Source: Mycobacterium sp. 1081908.1
GTDB lineage: Bacteria > Actinomycetota > Actinomycetes > Mycobacteriales > Mycobacteriaceae
Direction: 5' to 3'
DNA: 46,789 nucleotides
Assembly (NCBI RefSeq): GCF_001673535.1
Contig: NZ_LZLY01000018.1
Location: 1 to 46,789, forward strand
The notes under the pieces were generated by a model, which made no database searches, was not told where the DNA came from, and was given only the letters and a program-made list of their open reading frames with translations. Shown here one piece after another: positions 1 to 9,175 of the stretch. Position numbers and translations under genes: made by a program. The stretch's first letter is position 1. Each line of letters opens with the position of its first letter.

Positions 1-37
1 AGAAAACACCCCCAGCCAACAACTGAAGGTGTTCACT

Positions 38-74
38 ATGTCGCGAGACATCTGTCCTCGATGTCTCGCGACAT
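38..74. repeat. Perfect 14-bp inverted repeat, possible IS end
   Basis: ATGTCGCGAGACAT (38-51) is followed by a 9-nt spacer and its exact reverse complement (61-74). No T-run follows, so it is not a classical intrinsic terminator. It lies just past the 3' end of tRNA-Leu (minus strand). It reminds me of the ends of actinobacterial IS481-like elements, but no transposase is visible because the window starts here. It could equally be a transcription-stopping hairpin for the tRNA. Confidence 0.6.
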
Positions 75-81
75 CACGGTG

Positions 82-167
82 TGTCCGAGGGGGGACTTGA
101 ACCCCCACGCCCATTAGTAGGGCACTAGCACCTCAAGCTAGCGCGTCTGCCATTCCGCCACTCGGAC
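82..167 (-). tRNA. tRNA-Leu(GAG)
   Basis: On the minus strand the 7-bp acceptor stem GTCCGAG/CTCGGAC closes an 86-nt class II tRNA with discriminator A at position 82. The anticodon stem CTAGC/GCTAG encloses the loop TTGAGGT, giving anticodon GAG, which reads leucine CUC/CUU codons. A long variable arm (around TGCCC..GGGCG) and a T arm with GGTTCAAGTC are present, as expected for tRNA-Leu. CCA is not encoded. A TAGCCT hexamer at 198-193 on the minus strand could be its -10 box. Confidence 0.95.
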
Positions 168-291
168 AAGACCAAACGAATGTTGGCAGCTAAGGCTATC
201 GGATCGGCCCGCGCGGACCCAACCCAGCTCGCCGCCGGCAGAAGGTTCCGGCCCGAGCCCGGCGGCGCCGGCAGTGGTAGGAAAGGTGGTT

Positions 292-1638
292 GTGACCGAG
301 CGCACCGAGCTGTCGTCCAATCGCTTTGATGACGTGGTCGAGGTTGTCAGCAAGCTGATCCGGTTCGACACCACCAACACCGGCGAACCCGAGACCACTC
401 GCGGCGAGGCCGAGTGCGCGCAGTGGGTCGCCGAGCAGCTGCAAGAGGTCGGCTACCTCCCGCAATACATCGAGTCCGGCGCACCCGGCCGCGGCAACGT
501 GGTCGCCCGCCTTAAGGGCGCGGACAGCTCGCGCGGTGCGCTGCTGATCCACGGGCACCTCGACGTGGTCCCGGCCGAGCCCGCCGATTGGACCGTGCAC
601 CCCTTCTCTGGCGCGATCCGCGACGGCTTCGTCTGGGGCCGAGGCGCGGTCGACATGAAGGACATGGTCGGCATGATGCTGGTGGTCGCCCGGCAGTTGA
701 AGCGGGACCGCATCGTGCCGCCCCGCGACCTGGTGTTCGCGTTTGTCGCCGACGAGGAGCACGGCGGGCACTACGGGGCCCAATGGTTGGTCGACAATCG
801 GCCGGAGCTGTTCGACGGCGTGACGGAGGCGATCGGCGAAGTGGGCGGGTTCTCCCTGACGGTGCCGCGCCGCGACGGAGGAGAGCGCCGGCTCTACCTC
901 ATCGAGACGGCCGAGAAGGCGATGTCGTGGATGCGGCTCAGCGCCCACGGCCCGGCCGGACACGGATCGATGGTGCACGACCAGAACGCGGTCACGGCCG
1001 TCGCCGAGGCGGTCGCGCGGCTCGGCAGGCACCAGTTTCCGCTCGTGGTGACCGACACCGTCGCGCAATTCCTCGCCGCCGTTAGCGAGGAGACCGGGCT
1101 GACCTTCGACATCGAGTCGGACGACCTGGCGGGGACCATCGACAAGCTCGGCCCCATGGCCCGCATGCTCAAGGCCGTCCTGCACGACACCGCCAACCCG
1201 ACGATGCTCAAGGCCGGGTACAAGGCCAACGTCATCCCGGCGACGGCGGAGGCGGTGGTGGACTGCCGCATCCTGCCCGGCCGCAAGGAGGCGTTCGAGG
1301 CCGAGGTCGACGAGCTGCTCGGCCCCAACGTGACCCGCGAATGGATCAGGGACCACCCCTCGTACGAGACCAGCTTCGACGGCGAGCTGGTCGACGCCAT
1401 GAACGCCGCCGTCCTGGCGCTCGACCCGGACGGCCGGACGGTGCCCTACATGCTTTCCGGGGGGACCGACGCGAAAGCGTTCGCGCGCTTGGGCATTCGT
1501 TGTTTCGGCTTCAGCCCGCTGCGGCTGCCGCCGGATCTGGATTTCGCCGCGCTGTTCCACGGCGTCGACGAACGGGTACCCATCGATGCGCTGAGGTTCG
1601 GCACCGAGGTGCTGGCACACTTCCTGACACACTGCTAG
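292..1638 (+). CDS. M20/M25/M40 family zinc peptidase (Rv2141c-like)
   Basis: Predicted cytosolic co-catalytic zinc hydrolase of the M20 family (ArgE/DapE/carboxypeptidase G2 type). These enzymes cut amide bonds in small peptides or N-acylated amino acids; the substrate is not known. Metal-site signatures are visible: GHLDVVP with H89 and D91, GRGAVDMK with the bridging D121, and DEEHGG with E155/E156. The dimerisation lid lies roughly at residues 200-320. I chose GTG 292 because AGGAAAGG (279-286) sits 5 nt upstream; an in-frame GTG at 274 lacks a site. This gives 448 aa, the length I recall for Rv2141c. The PEBP gene follows after 29 nt, so the two are probably co-transcribed. Confidence 0.9.
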   Translation: MTERTELSSNRFDDVVEVVSKLIRFDTTNTGEPETTRGEAECAQWVAEQLQEVGYLPQYIESGAPGRGNVVARLKGADSSRGALLIHGHLDVVPAEPADWTVHPFSGAIRDGFVWGRGAVDMKDMVGMMLVVARQLKRDRIVPPRDLVFAFVADEEHGGHYGAQWLVDNRPELFDGVTEAIGEVGGFSLTVPRRDGGERRLYLIETAEKAMSWMRLSAHGPAGHGSMVHDQNAVTAVAEAVARLGRHQFPLVVTDTVAQFLAAVSEETGLTFDIESDDLAGTIDKLGPMARMLKAVLHDTANPTMLKAGYKANVIPATAEAVVDCRILPGRKEAFEAEVDELLGPNVTREWIRDHPSYETSFDGELVDAMNAAVLALDPDGRTVPYMLSGGTDAKAFARLGIRCFGFSPLRLPPDLDFAALFHGVDERVPIDALRFGTEVLAHFLTHC

Positions 1639-1667
1639 CGACGACAACCGAACGAGAGGATCGCTCC

Positions 1668-2198
1668 ATGAGCCTGCCGCAGGACCCCTATGACGCGCTG
1701 CCCAAGCTGCCGTCGTTCAGCCTGAGTTCGGACTCGATCACCAACGGGCAGCCGCTGGCCACCCCGCAGATCAGCGGGATCATGGGCGCCGGCGGGGAGG
1801 ACGTCAGCCCGCAGCTGAGCTGGTCGGGGTTCCCCGAGGAGACCCGCAGCTTCGCCGTCACCGTCTACGACCCGGACGCCCCGACGCTGTCCGGATTCTG
1901 GCACTGGGCGGTGGCCAACCTGCCCGCGAACGTCACCGAGCTGCCCGACAACGCCGGCGAGGGCAGCGAGTTGCCCGGCGGCGCACTGACTTTGGTCAAC
2001 GACGCCGGCATGCGTCGTTACGTCGGCGCCGCGCCGCCTCCGGGCCACGGCCCGCACCGGTACTACGTCGCGGTGCACGCCGTGGACGTCGAGAAGCTCG
2101 ACCTGCCCGAGGACGCCAGCCCGGCCTTCCTCGGGTTCAACCTGTTCCAGCACGCGATCGCGCGCGCCTACATCTACGGGACCTACGAGCAGAACTAG
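1668..2198 (+). CDS. YbhB/YbcL family (PEBP) protein, Rv2140c-like
   Basis: 176-aa member of the phosphatidylethanolamine-binding protein family, small proteins with an anion-binding pocket that bind phospholipid headgroups or small ligands. The pocket signatures are present: DPDAP followed by FWHWAVAN in the first half and the GHGPHRYY block (G-x-HRY type) in the second. The length is typical of bacterial PEBP proteins. There is no signal peptide, so it is cytosolic. The start is ATG 1668 with GAGAGGA upstream. The ortholog is M. tuberculosis Rv2140c (TB18.6), whose physiological ligand is not settled. It is probably co-transcribed with the upstream peptidase. Confidence 0.92.
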   Translation: MSLPQDPYDALPKLPSFSLSSDSITNGQPLATPQISGIMGAGGEDVSPQLSWSGFPEETRSFAVTVYDPDAPTLSGFWHWAVANLPANVTELPDNAGEGSELPGGALTLVNDAGMRRYVGAAPPPGHGPHRYYVAVHAVDVEKLDLPEDASPAFLGFNLFQHAIARAYIYGTYEQN

Positions 2199-2247
2199 CT
2201 CGCTGGGCACTTAGCCGGCGTCACCGGTTCTTGTCGGTGGCGCGGCG

Positions 2248-2253
2248 TAGTCT
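2248..2253 (+). promoter_or_regulatory. -10 hexamer, leaderless start of DUF222/HNH gene
   Basis: TAGTCT lies 7 nt before ATG 2261 and no ribosome binding site is visible. This fits a leaderless transcript beginning at the start codon. Confidence 0.5.
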
Positions 2254-2260
2254 TTCGAAC

Positions 2261-3640
2261 ATGAGTTCGAGTACGCGCGAGGATATCGTCGAGGATTTCG
2301 ACGCGCTGCGTGCCGTGGTTTCGCGCATTGTGGGGCATCGCTATGACGCGTTGACGACGCCGGAGCGGCTGGCGTTGTTGGCGCGGCTCGAAGAGGAGAC
2401 GCGGCGGTTGCCGGTGGCGGGGCATGTGTTGATCAATCAGCTGGGTGCGCAGGCCACGCCAGCGGAGTTGGGCGGGCGGCTGTCTCATGTGCTGGCCGAT
2501 CGGCTGCGCATCACCCGCGGTGAGGCCGGCCGGCGGGTGGCCGAGGCCGCCGACTTGGGGCCGCGTCAGGCGCTGACCGGGGAACCGTTGGTGCCGCGGT
2601 TGGCGGCCACCGCCGCCGCCCAGCGCGCCGGGCAGGCCGGCGCCGGTCATGTGCGGGTGATTCGCCGATTCCTCGAGGAGTTGCCCTGCTGGGTGGACGC
2701 CGGCACGCGCGAACAGGCCGAGGCCGATCTGGCCAAGCTGGCCGCCGAGTATCGCCCGGAGCAGGTGGGTCTGTGGGCCGATCTGATCGCCCAGTACGTC
2801 AATCCCGACGGCAGCTACACCGATGAGGAACGCGCGCGTCGGCGCGGGCTGAGCCTGGGCAAACAAGGCATCGACGGCATGTCGGCCTTGCGGGGCTGGC
2901 TGACCCCCGAGGCCCGCGCCACCCTTGAGGCGGTGCTGGCCAAAACGGCCGCCCCGGGGATGTGCAATCCCGAGGACGACACCCCCGTCGTCGACGACCC
3001 GCCCGATGAGCAGGCCCAGCGCCGCGATACCCGCAGCGCGGCCCAGCGCAACCACGACGGGCTCAACGCCGCCCTACGCGCCTTGCTGGCATCGGGAAAG
3101 CTGGGCCAACACAACGGATTACCGGCGTCGATCATCGTGACGACCACCCTGCAGGACCTCGAGGCCGCCGCCGGCAAAGGCTTGACCGGTGGCGGCACCG
3201 TGTTGCCGATGTCGGACGTGATTCGCCTGGCACGCCACGCGCATCAGTATTTGGCGATCTTCGACAAGGGCCACGCGGTGGCGCTGTATCACACCAAAAG
3301 GCTGGCCTCGCCCGGTCAGCGAATTGTCTTGTACGCCAAGGATCGCGGCTGCACCCGCCCCGGATGCGATGTGCCGGGCTACCGGTGTGAAGTCCACCAT
3401 GTCGAGGACTGGGCGACCACCCACTGCACCGACGTCGACAATCTGACGCTGGCCTGCGGAGCCGATCACCCCCTGGTCGAACCCGGAGGCTGGATCACCC
3501 GAAAACGCAACGACGGCACCACCGAATGGATCCCGCCCCCGCAACTCGACCACGGCCAACCACGAACCAACACCTTCCATCACCCGGAAAAACTCTGGTC
3601 CGATGAAGGAGCCGAAGGCGACGAAGACGGGCCAGCATAA
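2261..3640 (+). CDS. DUF222 / HNH endonuclease family protein (13E12 repeat family)
   Basis: 459-aa member of the mycobacterial 13E12 repeat family: an N-terminal DUF222 domain (about residues 20-300) and a C-terminal HNH nuclease-like domain. The HNH region shows C364-x4-C369, then VHHVEDW and a second Cys/His set (THC..LACGADH), as in zinc-stabilised HNH folds. Such genes are multi-copy in mycobacteria, and REP13E12 copies are the integration sites of prophage phiRv1 in M. tuberculosis. The start is ATG 2261; an upstream TTG at 2231 would add 10 residues and has no support. The gene is intact here, with no phage genes beside it. I recall no member of this family between Rv2140c and pyrD in M. 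tuberculosis, so it may be an insertion. Nuclease activity is inferred. Confidence 0.88.
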   Translation: MSSSTREDIVEDFDALRAVVSRIVGHRYDALTTPERLALLARLEEETRRLPVAGHVLINQLGAQATPAELGGRLSHVLADRLRITRGEAGRRVAEAADLGPRQALTGEPLVPRLAATAAAQRAGQAGAGHVRVIRRFLEELPCWVDAGTREQAEADLAKLAAEYRPEQVGLWADLIAQYVNPDGSYTDEERARRRGLSLGKQGIDGMSALRGWLTPEARATLEAVLAKTAAPGMCNPEDDTPVVDDPPDEQAQRRDTRSAAQRNHDGLNAALRALLASGKLGQHNGLPASIIVTTTLQDLEAAAGKGLTGGGTVLPMSDVIRLARHAHQYLAIFDKGHAVALYHTKRLASPGQRIVLYAKDRGCTRPGCDVPGYRCEVHHVEDWATTHCTDVDNLTLACGADHPLVEPGGWITRKRNDGTTEWIPPPQLDHGQPRTNTFHHPEKLWSDEGAEGDEDGPA

Positions 3641-3811
3641 CTAGCCGACCTTTAGGCCGCCGGGAATTTCGGCGTCAAGCTAGCGGGATCCTCTCAGCCG
3701 ATCAGTGGCCATCGAACTGCCCGATGATGGGGTGGACGCGATGACGTAGGTGGCGCGGCTCATATCGAGCAGAAGGTTCGCCCCGCGGAAGCGCAACGTT
3801 CGATGGCTCGC
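3641..3811. other. Intergenic gap between convergent HNH and PE genes
   Basis: 171 bp without a gene. It contains a weak hairpin (CGCCG-GGAATTT-CGGCG, near 3659-3675) flanked by CTAGC and GCTAG, which could end transcription of the HNH gene. I see nothing else. Confidence 0.4.
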
Positions 3812-5440
3812 CTACGGTGCGATCGCCTCGGCGATCTGACGTGGCATGAAGTTCACCAATTCGGGGATCAGGCCGCCGAATTGCGTTCCGCCCAAGCTGA
3901 CGGTGACGACCTGAACTGGCTGGCCGATACCCGCGGAGACCTCCATTGTCGCCGAGATCGGTTGCGGCGGAGTGAGAATCCCATCGAACGGCATGTGTAT
4001 GACGATCGGTGTATTGGCGGGGACGATGGTGATCCCCGGGAGTAGCGGCGGGATGGCGCCGATAGTTATCGTCTCGGTGACCGGGATCGTCAGGTCGATA
4101 ACGGTATGACCGTTGAGGAAGCCGTTCAGGGCGTAGGCGGGCAGGTCGGCGAGGGCGCCCATCGCCGCCACTCCGTTTCCGGTCTGAACGGCCGCCCCGA
4201 ACACCGTGGCGCCCGTTGCGAGCCCGTCCAGTGCGGCGATCGGTGGGCCGATGATCGCGAAGCCCAACGGGAGGGTGGTCGTGTTGAGCGCGCTGACGAA
4301 GTGCTGCGCCATCTGTGCGGGGATGGAGCCCCGCGGTATCAGGTTGACGAGGGACTGTTCCTCCGCGGCGGGGATGGAGGCCAACGGGAGCAGGTCTCCC
4401 GCCGGGCCCTCCACCTTGTATGAAGGCGCGCTGAGGAGCAACGGGTTGCTGGAGTCGACCCCGACGACATTGATGTCGACCCCGCTGAGGAGGAGGTCCA
4501 GAAACGCACGTGGGACGGCCTCGACCGCGCCGTGGTAATCAGCCGTTACGAGCGAGTGGCCAGCCGTTCCGATGTCGTGCTCGAAGACCGGGAAGGTTTT
4601 TTTCAGGTCCGCGCCGGCCTTCTGCAGGCCCGCGCCGATCGCCTGGTTGTAACTGTTCTGCTCGTTGATGAACGACTGCATCGTCGGAGCGAAGGTCGAT
4701 GTTCCCTGGATCGCGATCTGGATGTTCGCCGGAATGTTGCCGAGCGTGGTGGGGAAGTTCTGCAGCTGGCTGGCCACCACCGTCCCGACGGTATGCGCGT
4801 ACCCGTTCTGGTTGCTGATGACCTGGTGCAGGGCGGGGAACGGGTCGGACATCCAGTCGTTGAAGATGGTTTGCAGGTTGGCGCCGGTGTTGGCGAAGAG
4901 CATCTGCCACGGACCGCCGGCCTGTGAGGCCGTCGTCCCGGCCGCGAACAACGATGGCAGCAGCCTGACTTCGATCCCGTCCCACTGAGCGGTCAAGAAG
5001 GAACCGATTTGCTGGCCTGCCCCGCTGAAGACCGAGCCCAGGGGGTTTCCGCCGAGCAGCCCGCCTAAAACCCCGCCGCCGCCCCCGCCGAGGACCTGGC
5101 CCAGGCCACCGAGGATTGGATCCGTGGCCGCGGCGGGCGCGCTGATCGCGTTGGCCGCGTTGGCGATCTCGGTGCCGAGGTACGCCGCCGCACCGCCGTT
5201 CAACAGATTCGAGAATTCGTTGTGAAACGTCGCCGCCTGGGCGATCAAAGCCTGAAATCGCTTACCGTACAGGCCGAATACTCCCGAGATTGCGGACGAC
5301 ACGTCGTCGGCGCCCGCGGCGGCAACGCTAGTGGTAAAGCCCGCCGCGGCCGAGGTGGCCTCGCCGAGGGTGGAGCCGATCCCCGCGACACTCTGGGCCG
5401 CCGCTGACACCGTTTCCGGCGTGGCGACTAGGAAGGACAT
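3812..5440 (-). CDS. PE family protein with long C-terminal region (copy 2 of tandem pair)
   Basis: 542 aa. Residues 1 to about 95 are a PE domain (starts MSFLVATPETV, ends near GGAAAYLGTE), the helical hairpin used for ESX secretion. A short Gly-rich linker (about 120-145) leads to a C-terminal region with no PGRS repeats. That region ends with blocks HMPFDGILTPP, SLGGTQFGG and a hydrophobic tail. The same blocks occur in order in the neighbouring PE gene, so the two are paralogs from tandem duplication. ATG 5440 is preceded on the minus strand by GAGGGGGAAAGC. No PPE partner is adjacent. Secretion to the cell surface is inferred from the family; the function is unknown. Confidence 0.9.
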   Translation of the reverse strand: MSFLVATPETVSAAAQSVAGIGSTLGEATSAAAGFTTSVAAAGADDVSSAISGVFGLYGKRFQALIAQAATFHNEFSNLLNGGAAAYLGTEIANAANAISAPAAATDPILGGLGQVLGGGGGGVLGGLLGGNPLGSVFSGAGQQIGSFLTAQWDGIEVRLLPSLFAAGTTASQAGGPWQMLFANTGANLQTIFNDWMSDPFPALHQVISNQNGYAHTVGTVVASQLQNFPTTLGNIPANIQIAIQGTSTFAPTMQSFINEQNSYNQAIGAGLQKAGADLKKTFPVFEHDIGTAGHSLVTADYHGAVEAVPRAFLDLLLSGVDINVVGVDSSNPLLLSAPSYKVEGPAGDLLPLASIPAAEEQSLVNLIPRGSIPAQMAQHFVSALNTTTLPLGFAIIGPPIAALDGLATGATVFGAAVQTGNGVAAMGALADLPAYALNGFLNGHTVIDLTIPVTETITIGAIPPLLPGITIVPANTPIVIHMPFDGILTPPQPISATMEVSAGIGQPVQVVTVSLGGTQFGGLIPELVNFMPRQIAEAIAP

Positions 5441-5552
5441 GCTTTCCCCCTCGACTTACGCTGCCTCCGCATACGCGGTCATGTTCGCAAATGCGGGGCC
5501 CACACGCACTCGAAATCCCGGCTTTTGACCGCAGTCTGAGCGATCGAGCTAG

Positions 5553-7616
5553 CTAGCCGTTAGGTGTGATTGCCGCGGCGATCGCTTCCGGAATGGTGTT
5601 GAACAACGTCGGGAAGAGGCCGCCGAATTCCGTGCCGCCAAGGGTCTGGTTGATGGGGACGCTGATGCCGAGGAGGTTCAACGGAATCGTCACCGAAAGC
5701 GGTTCCGGCGGAGTAAGAAGCCCGTCGAACGGCACGTGCGCTGTGGCCGGCAGGACAATCAGGCCCACCCCAGGCTCCATCACGGCCACCGGCAGCGGCA
5801 GATCCACCAGCAATTGGCCGTTGAGGAAGCCATTCATCGCGTAGGCCGGCATGTCGCCGACCGCGTTCAGCATTCCCAGGACGTTGCCGGCCTGCGCGGC
5901 CGCACCGAACGCCGTCGCGCCCTGCGCGACCCCGTTCGCCATCGCGAACGGCGGGCCCAATATCGCGAAGCCCAGCTGCAATGGCAACCCGAAGATGGCG
6001 GTGCCGGCCAGTGTGCCGCCTGGAGGCAACGCCGCCAGGGTCACCGTGAAGTTCGCCGAGACGCCGGCGTCGGTGAGTACGCCGACCGCATTGGCGAAGT
6101 TGTGCAGCATCTGCCCGGGGATCGAGCCGGAAGGAACCAGGCTGGCGACGCCCTGCACCTGCTGTCCGGTGGCGGTCAGGATGGGAAGTAGGGCTGCCGC
6201 CGGGCCCTCCAACCCGACCGGGCCCACGATGGAGATCGTGGCGCTGAGGTTCGGTATGGAACCGCTGACGTTGGTCGCCAAGTGGCTGGTATCGAACCCG
6301 GTGATGAACAGGTCGATCGGCGCGTGAGCCGCGTCCTGCACCGCCGCGTAGTAATTGCCGACGGCTACCGCGTCCCGGGCCTCCGACATGTCGCGGAGCG
6401 CGGCGGGCAATGTGCCCTGCAGGCCCGAGCCGAGTTGCTGCAGCGACGTGCTGACCGTCCACCCGTAGCCGGTCACACCGCTGACGAAGTCCTCCCCGAT
6501 GGCCACCGGGTTGAAGGTCGACACGCCCTGGGCGGCGAGTTGAATGTTCGGCGCCACGTTCGCGGGGAAACCCTGCAGGTCGGTCGCGATCCCATTCGCG
6601 ATGAGCTGCGCGTAGTGACTCTGGTTGGCGATGATCTGACTCAGGACCGGGAACGGATGGGTCGCGAACTGCGCGCCCATCAGGTTCAGGTTCGTGAAGG
6701 TGTTCTGGAAGAGGACGGTGTACGGGTTGGGGTAGGGCGCTGGGCTGCCGGGGGGCACTGGCCCAAACAGACCTGGCAGCAACGAATTCAGCAGGGGTTG
6801 GAGCCCCTGGAGCAGCGGCACGTCCTGGAAGAGCCCGGTGCCGACGCCCAGCAGGTTGGGCAGGGTTATGCCGTTGGTGAGCTCGTTGGAAAGGAAGTTG
6901 CCCAGGTCGAGTCCGACGCCGTTGAGGGTCGGCCCCAGCAAGGCGCCGAGGGGCCCCGAGGTGAGGCTCAGGCCGGGCGTCAGGTTGCCGAGATTTATCG
7001 GCCCGAAGAAGTCGCTCAGGGTGGGGAAGGCATTCAGGATCGCCGGATTGAACAAGGAGCCCAGGCCGTTGGCGAACGCGCTGCCGATGCTGTTGAGGGG
7101 GCTGAGGAGTTGGCTCAACCCGCTACCGAGGCCGCCGAGCAGCCCGCCGCCCCCGGTGCCCAGGCCGAGCAGTCCGTCGAGCCCACCTAGCAAGCCACCG
7201 CCGCCGCTCGAGCCGCCCAGGCCGAGCAGGCCGCCCGAACCGAGCAGGCCTCCCGAGCCGAGCAGCCCGCCGAGGATCGGGTCCGACGCGGCCGCGCCGC
7301 CGGCGGCGAAGCCGCCGAGCATGCCCTGCTCTGCGTTGGCGAGCTCGGTGCTGAGGTACGCCGCCGCCCCACCGTTCAACAGGCTGACAAACTCGTTGTG
7401 GAATGCCGCCGCCTGGGCGCTCATCGCCTGGAATTGCTGCCCGTAACTGCCGAACAACTCCGAGATGGCGAGCGACACGTCATCCGCGGCGGCGGAGGTG
7501 ATGGCGGTCGTCTGGCCCGCTGCCGCCGCGGTGACCTCCCGCAATGACGAACCGATGCCCGCTAGGTCTCCCGCGGCGGCGCCCACCGTCTCCGGCGCAG
7601 TGACTAAAAACGACAT
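5553..7616 (-). CDS. PE family protein with Leu/Gly-rich linker (copy 1 of tandem pair)
   Basis: 687 aa. PE domain at residues 1 to about 95, then a low-complexity Gly/Leu/Ser-rich linker (about 105-330, with runs of GLLGSGGLLG) and a C-terminal region homologous to that of the downstream PE protein (HVPFDGLLTPP, LGGTEFGG, final AAAITPNG). The linker accounts for most of the length difference. ATG 7616 was chosen because GAGGGGAGA lies just upstream and the PE domain begins there; an in-frame start at 7763 would add 49 unrelated residues. The gap to the next PE gene is 112 nt. It belongs to the secreted PE family; the role is unknown. Gly/Leu linker repeats may vary in number between strains. 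Confidence 0.9.
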   Translation of the reverse strand: MSFLVTAPETVGAAAGDLAGIGSSLREVTAAAAGQTTAITSAAADDVSLAISELFGSYGQQFQAMSAQAAAFHNEFVSLLNGGAAAYLSTELANAEQGMLGGFAAGGAAASDPILGGLLGSGGLLGSGGLLGLGGSSGGGGLLGGLDGLLGLGTGGGGLLGGLGSGLSQLLSPLNSIGSAFANGLGSLFNPAILNAFPTLSDFFGPINLGNLTPGLSLTSGPLGALLGPTLNGVGLDLGNFLSNELTNGITLPNLLGVGTGLFQDVPLLQGLQPLLNSLLPGLFGPVPPGSPAPYPNPYTVLFQNTFTNLNLMGAQFATHPFPVLSQIIANQSHYAQLIANGIATDLQGFPANVAPNIQLAAQGVSTFNPVAIGEDFVSGVTGYGWTVSTSLQQLGSGLQGTLPAALRDMSEARDAVAVGNYYAAVQDAAHAPIDLFITGFDTSHLATNVSGSIPNLSATISIVGPVGLEGPAAALLPILTATGQQVQGVASLVPSGSIPGQMLHNFANAVGVLTDAGVSANFTVTLAALPPGGTLAGTAIFGLPLQLGFAILGPPFAMANGVAQGATAFGAAAQAGNVLGMLNAVGDMPAYAMNGFLNGQLLVDLPLPVAVMEPGVGLIVLPATAHVPFDGLLTPPEPLSVTIPLNLLGISVPINQTLGGTEFGGLFPTLFNTIPEAIAAAITPNG

Positions 7617-7796
7617 CGTCGTCTCCCCTCGAAGACTCCCCATTGCCCGATTTACGTCATACCAGTCACAATGTCGACCAAAATGTGACGTACTAAACGT
7701 ATTCTTCTTGTTTCTAACAGCTTGTTCTACAAATGCACAACCCCGGATTGGCAAGGCCGTCAATCCATTTTATTGACACACGCCCAATAAGGTGGT
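7617..7796. other. AT-rich intergenic gap with inverted repeats
   Basis: 180 bp between pyrD (ends here) and the PE gene (starts here), both on the minus strand. It is clearly AT-richer than the flanks. It holds GTCACA (7665-7670) facing TGTGAC (7684-7689), and GGATTG/CAATCC with a 10-nt loop near 7745-7766, the latter placed to stop pyrD transcription. The PE promoter should lie here. Confidence 0.45.
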
Positions 7797-8915
7797 CTAC
7801 CCGGACTCGCCGACCTGGCCTGAGCTGCCCGCCGGCCTGCCCGGGTCGACGGCCGCGGACCCCACCGCCTCGCCAAGCGACGCGAAACCGCCTTCGTGCA
7901 AGCGGCGGGCGATGCCGTCGTGAATGTGCTTGGGCCACAAGCCCCCTCCGTAGATGAAGCCGGTGTAGCCCTGCAGCAGCGACGCGCCCGCGGTGATCCG
8001 TTCCCACGCATCGTCGGCGGTCTCGATGCCGCCCACGCTGATGAGCACCAGGCGGTCACCCACCCGGCCGTAGAGCCGGCGCAGCACCTCGACCGCCCTG
8101 CGCGCCACCGGCGGCCCCGAGATGCCGCCCTCTCCAAGGGTTTTCACCCCCGCGGTGCTCAGGCCGTCCCGCGAGACCGTGGTGTTGGTGGCGACGATGC
8201 CGGCCAGGCCGAGCTCGACAGCCAGGTCGGCGATGTCGTCGACGTCGGAATCGGAAAGATCGGGTGCGATCTTGACCAGCACCGGTGTCGACGTCGTCGA
8301 GGCCTCCAGCAGGACGCCCTGCAGGATGGGCCGCAGCGACTCCACCGCCTGCAGGTCACGCAGCCCCGGCGTGTTCGGCGAGCTGACGTTGACCACCAGG
8401 TACGACGCGAGCGGCGCGACCAGCCGGGCGCTCGCCCGATAGTCGCCGATGGCGTCGGCGGCCGGGACCGCCTTGGTCTTGCCGATGTTGACGCCGACCG
8501 GCACGCCGGGCCGGCGGTGGGTCAGGCGGATCGCCAGCGCGCCGGCGCCGCGGTTGTTGAACCCCATCCGGTTCAGCAGGGCCCGGTCGGCGGGCAGCCG
8601 GAACAGGCGCGGGCCGGGATTGCCGGGCTGGGGTTGCGCCGTGACGGTGCCCACCTCGGCATACCCGAAACCCAACGCGCCCCAGGTGAGCAGCCCCTTG
8701 CCGTCCTTGTCGAACCCGGCGGCCAGCCCCAGCGGGCCCGGGAAACGCACCCCGAATACGGTGCTGGCCAGCACCGGATCGGTCGGGCCGAGCCGGCGGT
8801 GCAGCAACCGCCGCGTGACGGGCAGGACGGTGGCGCCGCGCAGCAGCGCGAACACCAGCGTGTGAATGCGCTCGGGCGGGAACAGGAACAACAGCCGGCG
8901 GATAAGCCGGTACAT
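7797..8915 (-). CDS. pyrD: Quinone-dependent dihydroorotate dehydrogenase (class 2)
   Basis: Oxidises dihydroorotate to orotate with FMN and passes electrons to membrane quinone; fourth step of pyrimidine synthesis. 372 aa. The N-terminal stretch ([12 protein letters not shown]..) is the class 2 membrane-binding helix pair. The catalytic-serine motif [11 protein letters not shown], the FMN-site GGIET and a C-terminal YGGG phosphate loop are visible. The C-terminal tail after the barrel is longer than usual and low in complexity. ATG 8915 overlaps the upstream DUF5703 stop by one base (TGATG), so translation is likely coupled. An open frame continues upstream to 9335 but has no family similarity. 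Ortholog of Rv2139. Confidence 0.96.
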   Translation of the reverse strand: MYRLIRRLLFLFPPERIHTLVFALLRGATVLPVTRRLLHRRLGPTDPVLASTVFGVRFPGPLGLAAGFDKDGKGLLTWGALGFGYAEVGTVTAQPQPGNPGPRLFRLPADRALLNRMGFNNRGAGALAIRLTHRRPGVPVGVNIGKTKAVPAADAIGDYRASARLVAPLASYLVVNVSSPNTPGLRDLQAVESLRPILQGVLLEASTTSTPVLVKIAPDLSDSDVDDIADLAVELGLAGIVATNTTVSRDGLSTAGVKTLGEGGISGPPVARRAVEVLRRLYGRVGDRLVLISVGGIETADDAWERITAGASLLQGYTGFIYGGGLWPKHIHDGIARRLHEGGFASLGEAVGSAAVDPGRPAGSSGQVGESG

Positions 8916-9175
8916 CACAATTCCGGCTGGTCGGGCCGCCGGCTGTCCAGACGAGATTTCTTGCGGCGCAACAACACTCGTCGGCTGCCGTCGGTGTAGA
9001 GCCGCACGCGGGTGAGCTCCCAGCCGCGATATTCGGCCTCGATGGACAGCCGGATGGACGCGCTGACCCGCGTCACCTCGGGCGGCAGGCGCAGCGGAAT
9101 CCATTCGTATTCGTCGGACATCTCCGCTTCCCAGCCCGCGGGCAGCCGGCTCCACCGGGGCGCGGGCCGCGTCAC
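8915..9175 (-). CDS. DUF5703 family protein
   Basis: 86-aa basic protein of a small actinobacterial family (core about 62 aa: [11 protein letters not shown] then [12 protein letters not shown] and SRRVLLRRK). The function is unknown. It sits between lppL and pyrD. GTG 9175 overlaps the lppL stop by 4 nt (GTGA), and its own stop overlaps the pyrD start by 1 nt, so the three form one operon. An internal ATG at 9121 has a ribosome binding site (GGAAGCGGAG) directly upstream and coincides with the conserved core. The real start could therefore be 9121 (68 aa). Confidence 0.8.
   Translation of the reverse strand: MTRPAPRWSRLPAGWEAEMSDEYEWIPLRLPPEVTRVSASIRLSIEAEYRGWELTRVRLYTDGSRRVLLRRKKSRLDSRRPDQPEL

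Noticed and set aside
7665..7689. CRP-like site (GTCACA..TGTGAC)
   Set aside because: The half-sites are in the reverse order from TGTGA-N6-TCACA and the spacer is too long.
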